Made by a program: the position numbers and the translations under genes. Under the pieces are notes generated by a model, which was not told the origin of the DNA, searched no databases, and saw only the letters and a list, made by a program, of their open reading frames with translations. 5,728 nucleotides of DNA from Deltaproteobacteria bacterium (GTDB lineage: Bacteria; Desulfobacterota; JADFXK01). This document shows, in pieces, positions 1 to 4,298 of this stretch (positions within the stretch are counted from its first letter, which is position 1; each line of letters opens with the position of its first letter). The stretch lies in assembly GCA_015233285.1 (NCBI GenBank), contig JADFYA010000086.1:4180-9907 (forward strand), read 5' to 3'.

Positions 1-1150
1 CACCCCTGGTCCATCTCAGGAAGGCGGCCAGGGCGACGAAATCAACCATAGGCTTATCCGGCGAAGACGTGTTGACCACCATGTCAAAGTTAAATGGATC
101 ATTCCAATCGGACTTTGACATCAGCCTGGTCATGGCGCTGTGGTCGGTGTCTCCCCCGGTTAAAGGCCGGCCGGCCCCGATCCCTTTAGCCCAATGGGCT
201 TTCATAATCTCTTTGATCCGTTCCGATGGTTCTGAAACCAGACGGGCGTGATAGGCCGTAGGGTGTTTAGCCAGGATCCGATTCGCCACCCGGCCGACTA
301 TGACACCGTCACCTTTCTCACCCAATTCGCTAACAACTTTATCCATCATCTCCAGGTACTGGTCAAACCCGTCCTTGCCCCGGCCATGATTCTGTTTCGG
401 GCCTGGTCCTTTCCTGCGGCCGGCCGGGAGAGCCTGCCGGATGGCCGACCTTTCGATATCCCGCTTGTCATACACCGGAATATCCAGCTTTTCACCCAAC
501 GCCTGGGCAAAGACCGACTCTCCCCCGCCGACCTGCCTTGAAACCGTAACCACGTTTCCCTGCCCTGAGCCGCCATAAGATCTTGAAAAATTATTATCGA
601 CCACGGCCACAAGCAACTCGGCCAGGATCTCCAGACTGGTGCGGGAGGTGTTAATCGTCAGATCATACATGTCGGGTGTCGCCCGGTCGAGGCCAAAAAA
701 ATAAGATAGAAAAGCCTGCTGATGCTGTTCCATCTCAATCATATATTCCAGGATTTGGTCGGGATTAAGGTCCATGACCTGGGACATCCGATTGACCCGG
801 TGCTCAAGTGGGGCAACCAGGCGCACATGCCACCCCGGGATTTCATCTCGCAACACCAGGGCCGTTTGGCGCCCCAAGACGACCATGTTTTGAGATACGA
901 CTCGTGACAGAATAGCTTCTTTGAGGTGAGAAACATAAAGCTGAGCCAAGACAGGTGACCTCAGCCGAGTCATGAATCTGGGAGCCTTCTCATCGAGCCG
1001 GCTTATGTCTCTAGCTTTTACCCCGATATCCTGGGCGATCCAGTGGATAAGCTGGTCATCAATCAAAGCCCAGCCAAGACGGTCGGCAATCATGCGACCC
1101 AGCTCTTGTTCTCCTGAGCCCAATTGGTAACTAATAGTTAGCACTTTCAC
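1..1150 (-). CDS. Tandem cytidylate kinase-like protein (two domains), 3' end outside window
   Basis: An uninterrupted frame of 383 codons starts at GTG (1148-1150, minus strand) and runs off the left edge, so the C-terminus is missing. It contains two copies of a P-loop nucleoside-monophosphate kinase-like domain of the cytidylate-kinase-like family (Cytidylate_kin_2 type). Domain 1 (about residues 1-185) has ISYQLGSGEQELG at 6-18, the DDQLIH helix start at 31-36, VVLGRQ at 90-95 and MYDLTINTSR at 161-170. Domain 2 (about 199-383) repeats the order: VSRQVGGGES at 203-212, YDKRDIE at 227-233, VIVGR at 283-287 and FDMVVNTSS at 355-363. Neither P-loop has the classical GKS/T lysine, which in my recollection is usual for this family, so activity as a true CMP kinase is uncertain. 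Domain 2 carries a basic, glycine-rich stretch (about 244-261) absent from domain 1. A nucleotide-binding or regulatory role is inferred; substrate unknown. Confidence 0.85.
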   Translation of the reverse strand, partial: MKVLTISYQLGSGEQELGRMIADRLGWALIDDQLIHWIAQDIGVKARDISRLDEKAPRFMTRLRSPVLAQLYVSHLKEAILSRVVSQNMVVLGRQTALVLRDEIPGWHVRLVAPLEHRVNRMSQVMDLNPDQILEYMIEMEQHQQAFLSYFFGLDRATPDMYDLTINTSRTSLEILAELLVAVVDNNFSRSYGGSGQGNVVTVSRQVGGGESVFAQALGEKLDIPVYDKRDIERSAIRQALPAGRRKGPGPKQNHGRGKDGFDQYLEMMDKVVSELGEKGDGVIVGRVANRILAKHPTAYHARLVSEPSERIKEIMKAHWAKGIGAGRPLTGGDTDHSAMTRLMSKSDWNDPFNFDMVVNTSSPDKPMVDFVALAAFLRWTRG

Positions 1151-1155
1151 AGACG

Positions 1156-1160
1156 CCTCC
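1156..1160 (-). promoter_or_regulatory. Shine-Dalgarno site supporting a GTG start
   Basis: GGAGG on the minus strand lies 5 nt before the GTG at 1148-1150. This decides the start of the kinase-like gene, because no ATG fits both the conserved domain start (ISYQLGSG from residue 6) and a ribosome binding site. Confidence 0.8.
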
Positions 1161-1252
1161 AAAACAACTGGCAAAAGTAGTGTTCTCACCCCGATAGGGA
1201 ATTTTCGCGTTTTCTCCTTCTTCCGCGGCCCACAAGGTGCAATAGACCGCTG

Positions 1253-1285
1253 ATTATAACATACCCATTTTGTAGCTTATCACAA
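1253..1285 (-). promoter_or_regulatory. Promoter candidate for the kinase-like gene (extended -10)
   Basis: On the minus strand, TGTTATAAT (1261-1253) is a perfect extended -10 element. The best -35-like hexamer is TTGTGA (1285-1280), but its 21-nt spacer is longer than ideal, so the site would rely mainly on the extended -10. The predicted start near 1246 gives a leader of roughly 95 nt before the GTG. Confidence 0.55.
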
Positions 1286-1383
1286 TACGACTGAAATATG
1301 CAAATCATTCTCCTCGGCCGAAAATGAACCGCGCGTCCCCCAAAAACCGCCTCACCCATTTTTACCCAGCCACAAAAAAACGA

Positions 1384-1412
1384 TTGCTGCATAAAATGCC
1401 TTATGATATAGT
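1384..1412 (+). promoter_or_regulatory. Promoter candidate for mglA
   Basis: TTGCTG (1384-1389), a 17-nt spacer and TATAGT (1407-1412) form a sigma70-like arrangement with a weak -35 and a good -10. An overlapping TATGAT at 1402-1407 could serve instead. Transcription from about 1419 would give a leader of about 90 nt that includes the dyad at 1445-1480. Confidence 0.35.
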
Positions 1413-1444
1413 AAAAAATATAAGTCTGCGCCTGAGATGTTTAT

Positions 1445-1480
1445 TGACCACCAGGTCTTGTCAAATCACCTGCCTAGTCA
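1445..1480 (+). other. Interrupted dyad upstream of mglA (operator or leader hairpin)
   Basis: TGAC (1445-1448) pairs with GTCA (1477-1480), and CAGGT (1452-1456) pairs with ACCTG (1468-1472). The two arms are separated by a small internal loop, and the central loop is 11 nt. It ends 27 nt before the mglA start. It could be a protein-binding dyad in the DNA or a hairpin in the mRNA leader; the sequence does not decide between them. Confidence 0.35.
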
Positions 1481-1507
1481 CGTGGATACTATTAGATTGG
1501 ACTAACC

Positions 1508-2140
1508 ATGGCCCTGATCAACCTTAAAAGCAAAGAAATTTACTGCAAAATAGTTTACTACGGTCCTGGGAGATCAGGTAAAACCAGCAATTTGATCTAC
1601 ATCTACAACTGTCTGCCCGAGCATCTCAGGAGCAACATGGTCAAGATTAACACGCGGGGAGACCGAACTCTGTATTTTGATTTCTTGCCGCTCCAACTGG
1701 GCACTTTTCAAGGCCTGGCGATTAAAATCCAACTTTACACCGTCCCCGGCCAGGTAAGATATAACGCCAGCCGGAAATTGGTCCTGCAAGGAGTGGACGG
1801 CGTGGTTTTCGTGGCCGATTCACTCAAGGTCAGACGCGGGCACAATGTCGAGAGCCTCAAGAACCTGAGAGAGAATCTGTGGGAAAAGCAGATCGACCTG
1901 GCCCAAATTCCCCTGGTCATGCAATACAACAAGCGGGATCTGGAGGAGGATGACGTCCCTCTGCTGCCCATCCAGGTGATGGACGTGGACCTGAACGCCG
2001 ACCTGAAATCTCCCGCCTTTGAATGCAGCGCCCTAAACGGCAACGGAGTATTTGAGACCCTACGCCAAATATGTAAAATGACCGTCAAAGATGTCTCATT
2101 AAAACTGATGAAAAAAATGCAAAAGACTCTTGATACCTGA
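1508..2140 (+). CDS. mglA: MglA-type small Ras-like GTPase
   Basis: This 210-residue protein is a bacterial Ras-like GTPase of the MglA family, which in Myxococcus sets cell polarity and drives gliding and type IV pilus motility. Numbering matches Myxococcus MglA from recollection: the P-loop GPGRSGKT at 19-26, the D52-R53-T54 switch I segment including the intrinsic arginine finger R53, the family-specific TVPGQ at 78-82 (proline in place of the usual G3 residue, catalytic Q82), NKRD at 141-144 and a G5-like CSA near 173-175. YFDFLPL and VDGVVFVADS are also typical. No MglB activator or roadblock-domain partner lies next to it, so it is an orphan here. The C-terminus (KDVSLKLMKKMQKTLDT) is lysine-rich and somewhat longer than in Myxococcus (195 aa). 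The ribosome binding site is weak (TTGGA), but the start matches the family N-terminus. A cytosolic regulatory switch is secure; the process it controls is not. Confidence 0.93.
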   Translation: MALINLKSKEIYCKIVYYGPGRSGKTSNLIYIYNCLPEHLRSNMVKINTRGDRTLYFDFLPLQLGTFQGLAIKIQLYTVPGQVRYNASRKLVLQGVDGVVFVADSLKVRRGHNVESLKNLRENLWEKQIDLAQIPLVMQYNKRDLEEDDVPLLPIQVMDVDLNADLKSPAFECSALNGNGVFETLRQICKMTVKDVSLKLMKKMQKTLDT

Positions 2141-2166
2141 TAGCGGCGGGATATTAGACGGTTGAT

Positions 2167-2182
2167 TCACCCGGAAGGGTGA
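2167..2182. terminator. Small hairpin downstream of mglA, possible weak terminator
   Basis: TCACCC and GGGTGA form a perfect 6-bp stem closed by a GGAA (GNRA-class) tetraloop, 27 nt after the mglA stop. The following tract (CCTTTCCC) is pyrimidine-rich but is not a true T-run, so termination efficiency may be low. Because mglA and the nitrilase gene converge, a symmetric hairpin could act on either transcript. Confidence 0.4.
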
Positions 2183-2229
2183 CCTTTCCCTGTGTCGCTT
2201 ATGATTCTTCATCGCCGTCATACTTCATG

Positions 2230-2251
2230 GTCAATCCAAATTAGTCAATCC
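2230..2251. repeat. Short direct repeat GTCAATCC x2
   Basis: GTCAATCC occurs at 2230-2237 and again at 2244-2251, separated by AAATTA, so the copies are 14 bp apart. It lies in the convergent spacer, where an activator site would have no obvious promoter to serve. It may be chance. Confidence 0.4.
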
Positions 2252-2294
2252 CCGCCGGCAAAACCTCTCCCACGGTCAAGAGTTTAAGTCCATG

Positions 2295-2336
2295 CTGGTT
2301 GCTCGTTGCTGGTTCCTGGTTGCCGGTTTCTCGTTG
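2295..2336. repeat. Heptanucleotide tandem repeat (consensus CTGGTTG), six units
   Basis: Six consecutive 7-bp units stay in exact register: CTGGTTG, CTCGTTG, CTGGTTC, CTGGTTG, CCGGTTT, CTCGTTG. The array ends 3 nt beyond the nitrilase stop codon, so on the minus strand it forms the start of that transcript's 3' untranslated region. Each unit has at most two differences from the consensus, which indicates an ageing microsatellite. The pattern is too short and spacerless for CRISPR. Confidence 0.8.
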
Positions 2337-2339
2337 CTT

Positions 2340-3179
2340 TTATTTTTGTGGCGGGAGGGCGGCCGACTGGATGGGGTGATACATATCAGCCCGGCGGCGG
2401 GGGAGAAAATAGCCCATGGTCTGCTTGCGGACAGCCAGGAATGTTTCCGCCTTCAACTCGGCGGTCAGGATATGATCCCCGTAACCCGTCCACTCAGCCA
2501 GTATTCTGCCTTTGGGGTCTAGGATAAAGGCCACTCCGGGAAAGATCAAGCCATTGTGGTTGTCCCCGGATTGATTGAGGGCCACCAGGAAGACGCTATT
2601 ATCATAGGCCCGAGCCGGGAGGTAGCGGAGCCATCGGGCCAGCCTGTCCGGGGGAGCCTCACCGGGAGAGGCATGAGGCACCAGCAGGACCTCGGCCCCT
2701 TGTAAGGCGTAGATCGTGCTTAATTCGGGGAAGTGTCCTTCGTAACACAGCAAAATTCCGTAAATGACGTCCGAAACAGCGGCTGTCTGGAGTTCATCTC
2801 CGGGGGTGAACAGCCTTTGCTCCATTGGACTGAGGTGTGTCTTGCGGTAAACGGCCAGAGACCCGGTCGGAGAGACTACTACTTGAGAGACAAAATGATG
2901 ATTTAAGGGCCCCCGTTCCACCAATCCGGCCACAACGGCCAGGTTGTAACGCCGGGCCATACCAAGCAAGTGGTCGGTGGACGGGCCGGGGATTGGTTCG
3001 GCCTCCCGGAGGAGATCGGGATGAAGACTATACCCGGTAACGGCCAATTCCGGGAAACAAACCAGTTCCACCCGGGCCGCGGCGGCCCGGCTCAAAAGAT
3101 GGTCCATTCTGGCCAGGTTTGCCGGCTTATCGCCCACCAGCGAAGTCATGGAAACGGCCGCGATGGTCAGGTCATGCAT
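2340..3179 (-). CDS. Carbon-nitrogen hydrolase (nitrilase superfamily)
   Basis: This 279-residue protein belongs to the nitrilase/amidase superfamily, which hydrolyses C-N bonds in amides, carbamoyl compounds or nitriles. The catalytic set is intact: E44 in CFPELAVTGY, K113 in VYRKTHL and C145 in ILLCYEGHFPE. A second conserved glutamate is probably E120. The length is normal for a single-domain member and there is no signal peptide, so a cytoplasmic enzyme is expected. The C-Y-E-G-H-F-P-E nucleophile elbow departs from the common CYD-x-x-FPE form, and the substrate cannot be inferred. The frame stays open upstream to 3395, but the start at 3177-3179 is chosen because it has a strong AAAGGAG site 5 nt upstream, begins directly at the family's first beta strand (LTIAAVSM), and lies downstream of a good promoter inside the longer frame. 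It stands alone, convergent with mglA and divergent from dsrC. Confidence 0.92.
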   Translation of the reverse strand: MHDLTIAAVSMTSLVGDKPANLARMDHLLSRAAAARVELVCFPELAVTGYSLHPDLLREAEPIPGPSTDHLLGMARRYNLAVVAGLVERGPLNHHFVSQVVVSPTGSLAVYRKTHLSPMEQRLFTPGDELQTAAVSDVIYGILLCYEGHFPELSTIYALQGAEVLLVPHASPGEAPPDRLARWLRYLPARAYDNSVFLVALNQSGDNHNGLIFPGVAFILDPKGRILAEWTGYGDHILTAELKAETFLAVRKQTMGYFLPRRRADMYHPIQSAALPPQK

Positions 3180-3184
3180 ATTGA

Positions 3185-3191
3185 CTCCTTT
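3185..3191 (-). promoter_or_regulatory. Shine-Dalgarno site fixing the nitrilase start
   Basis: AAAGGAG on the minus strand with a 5-nt spacer to ATG 3179-3177. It rules in this start over the upstream in-frame ATG at 3395, which would add 72 residues with no family resemblance. Confidence 0.85.
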
Positions 3192-3281
3192 GCCTCCAGC
3201 GGTCTTTTGCGGCCTCAGGGAGGAGCGCCGCCCGCCCATCCAAGTCCGACGATTAGCAAGATGGTGCTTTGCGGGATTACC

Positions 3282-3310
3282 GGTATAACAGAACACATGG
3301 TTACGGTCAA
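3282..3310 (-). promoter_or_regulatory. Promoter of the nitrilase gene
   Basis: On the minus strand, TTGACC (3310-3305), a 17-nt spacer and TATACC (3287-3282), with an upstream TG that makes an extended -10 (TGTTATACC). The predicted start is near 3275, giving a leader of about 95 nt. It lies inside the artificially extended upstream reading frame, so that extension would not be in the mRNA. Confidence 0.65.
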
Positions 3311-3374
3311 AGGAAAAATGCTTGTCCCATCGGTCCTTTCTTGACCCGTCAGCCAGGGATTTAGGATTTTTTTC

Positions 3375-3403
3375 TTGACAATTGTCTTTCCTCAAGCTAT
3401 TAA
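3375..3403 (+). promoter_or_regulatory. dsrC promoter
   Basis: A perfect -35 TTGACA (3375-3380), a 17-nt spacer and TATTAA (3398-3403, four of six matches). The predicted start is near 3410, leaving an unusually long leader of about 170 nt before dsrC. The -35 overlaps a palindrome described separately. Confidence 0.6.
3377..3386. promoter_or_regulatory. Perfect 10-bp palindrome over the dsrC -35 box (operator candidate)
   Basis: GACAATTGTC is a perfect inverted repeat that shares GACA with the -35 hexamer. A dimeric regulator bound here would block RNA polymerase at dsrC. The site is 67 bp upstream of the nitrilase -35, so effects on both genes are conceivable. The regulator is unknown. Confidence 0.45.
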
Positions 3404-3431
3404 TTTTAGCTCGATGGCCTGGCGAAAAAGG

Positions 3432-3476
3432 CGAGTCAAGGACTTCTATGGTTGATAGCTACGGTCCTTGAACTCG
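3432..3476 (+). other. Large nested hairpin in the dsrC leader
   Basis: CGAGTCAAGGAC (3432-3443) pairs with GTCCTTGAACTCG (3464-3476) as a 12-bp stem with one bulged A. Inside its 20-nt loop, CTAT (3446-3449) and ATAG (3455-3458) form a second small stem around GGTTG. It begins about 20 nt after the predicted transcription start, so it would be a 5' structure of the mRNA, possibly stabilising. No U-tract follows, so it is not an intrinsic terminator. Confidence 0.6.
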
Positions 3477-3494
3477 GTGACTTCCCTTGGCTGT

Positions 3495-3546
3495 ACCCTT
3501 AAGCAATATTGTAGGGTTGAGAAATGAGGGTCTAGTGCTGGACCCT
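3495..3546 (+). promoter_or_regulatory. Four-element alternative pairing in the dsrC leader (attenuator-like)
   Basis: Four 5-nt elements are arranged ACCCT (3495-3499), AGGGT (3513-3517), AGGGT (3527-3531), ACCCT (3542-3546). Elements 1-2 and 3-4 can form two local hairpins; the 3-4 stem extends to AGGGTC/GACCCT with an 8-nt loop. Alternatively, 2 can pair with 4, or 1 with 3, which excludes the local hairpins. The last arm ends 18 nt before the AGGAGG ribosome binding site at 3565-3570. This matches no riboswitch class I recognise, and the elements are short. Confidence 0.4.
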
Positions 3547-3579
3547 TTAAATTGAGACAAACATAGGAGGTGGACTCGA

Positions 3580-3897
3580 ATGCCAAACATTGAATTCAAA
3601 GGAAATACCTATGAAGTCGACGAAGACGGTTTCCTGGCTGATCCCGCATCATGGGACTGGAGCTTCGCCGAGTACGTGGCCGACCTGGAAGGTATCAAAG
3701 ATATAACCGACGAACACCGAAAAGTTATAGAATACCTGCAGGACTACTACAAGAAGAACGGTATTGCCCCCATGGTTCGGATCATGACCAAAGTTACCGG
3801 CTACAAACTCAAATACATCTATGAGTTGTTCCCGTCTGGACCGGGCAAGGGTGCCTGTAAGATGGCCGGGCTCTCCAAACCCACCGGATGTGTCTAA
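3580..3897 (+). CDS. dsrC: DsrC, sulfur-carrier protein of dissimilatory sulfite reduction
   Basis: This 105-residue protein is DsrC of the DsrC/TusE family. DsrC is the cytoplasmic co-substrate of dissimilatory sulfite reductase DsrAB: it takes up sulfite-derived sulfur as a trisulfide between its two C-terminal cysteines, which the DsrMKJOP membrane complex is thought to reduce. Both cysteines are present, C93 in GACKMAG and the penultimate C104 in PTGCV, ten residues apart as in functional DsrC (TusE proteins have only the last). The EVDEDGFL N-terminus, LQDYYKKNGIAPMVR at about 68-82 and the LFPSGPGKGACK arm at about 83-94 are diagnostic. S99 replaces the proline I would expect in the GLPKP segment. 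The start is set by AGGAGG with 9-nt spacing. The gene is monocistronic, with its own promoter and terminator, as dsrC often is when separate from dsrAB. Sulfate or sulfite reduction is likely; sulfur oxidation cannot be excluded. Confidence 0.96.
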   Translation: MPNIEFKGNTYEVDEDGFLADPASWDWSFAEYVADLEGIKDITDEHRKVIEYLQDYYKKNGIAPMVRIMTKVTGYKLKYIYELFPSGPGKGACKMAGLSKPTGCV

Positions 3898-3933
3898 TCT
3901 AAGCCGAACCCCGAAAGATTTTTGAAGCATTCC

Positions 3934-3968
3934 TGTCCGGGGACTAGTGCCCCGGACAAACTTTTTTT
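3934..3968 (+). terminator. Strong intrinsic terminator of dsrC
   Basis: TGTCCGGGG (3934-3942) and CCCCGGACA (3950-3958) form a perfect, GC-rich 9-bp stem with a 7-nt loop. AAC and then seven T residues (3962-3968) follow. It lies 36 nt after the dsrC stop. Confidence 0.92.
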
Positions 3969-3996
3969 GCCACAATTATCAATGATACTGTATAAT
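3967..3996 (+). promoter_or_regulatory. Strong promoter after dsrC
   Basis: TTGCCA (3967-3972, five of six), an 18-nt spacer and a perfect TATAAT (3991-3996). The -35 uses the last two bases of the dsrC terminator T-tract. The predicted start is near 4003, almost 300 nt before the next gene. Confidence 0.65.
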
Positions 3997-4298
3997 TACG
4001 GATTCGCCCATCAAACGCTTAAACCAGACCGGCCCTATCTATTTCTGCTTTTCCCCTCCCACCAGCCAGGCACATCTTTTTCTTATAGAATCTACTTATG
4101 CTGGTTTAGACGCCATGACTTCACGATTCCCAATCCTCTGAACCCAAAGTAGTGTTATGAGCTTACCGGCGCTATCATTTCAAATTGAATCATTAGGATT
4201 TTCCGCAATCGATTTCAGACTCCAAAGAATTTTGATCGGGGTGAAATATCTCAACATCTAAGGCACCGGGCCGATTAACCCGGCTCATCATTACCTGG
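3997..4298 (+). other. Long non-coding region: leader or possible small RNA
   Basis: About 300 bases follow the strong promoter with no supportable ORF. A long-range stem pairs 4016-4027 with 4101-4112: eight perfect base pairs (TAAACCAG with CTGGTTTA), then a T-G wobble, one C-A mismatch and two more pairs. It closes a pyrimidine-rich loop of 73 nt. Further down, TTCAAATTGAA (4179-4189) is a near-perfect dyad, and CCGGG (4266-4270) with CCCGG (4279-4283) forms a hairpin just before the next gene. I recognise no known RNA family. It could be a structured 5' leader, an independent small RNA, or plain spacer. Confidence 0.4.

Larger units (their letters stand above)
1151..1507. other. Divergent intergenic region, no gene
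   Basis: These 357 bases separate the minus-strand kinase-like gene from the plus-strand mglA. Short open frames on both strands here have no ribosome binding site, domain motif or sensible composition. The region holds one promoter candidate for each direction and a dyad close to mglA, listed separately. The centre (about 1250-1420) is markedly AT-richer than the flanking genes, as expected for promoter DNA. Confidence 0.75.

Noticed and set aside
248..541. Plus-strand open frame opposite the kinase-like gene
   Set aside because: It is the antisense shadow of the 383-codon minus-strand frame, which carries all the conserved motifs; it has no ribosome binding site or domain signal.
1324..1527. 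Plus-strand 67-residue frame before mglA
   Set aside because: It spans the promoter and dyad region and overlaps the mglA start in another frame. No ribosome binding site and no family resemblance.
2295..2336. Repeat array considered as CRISPR
   Set aside because: Units are 7 bp and contiguous with no spacers, and there are no cas genes in the window.
3180..3395. 72-residue N-terminal extension of the nitrilase
   Set aside because: It precedes the family's first strand, contains the nitrilase promoter, and the internal ATG has a strong ribosome binding site.
3922..4152. Plus-strand 76-residue frame after dsrC
   Set aside because: It runs through the dsrC terminator and the next promoter, so it cannot be translated as one message. 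Composition is not protein-like.
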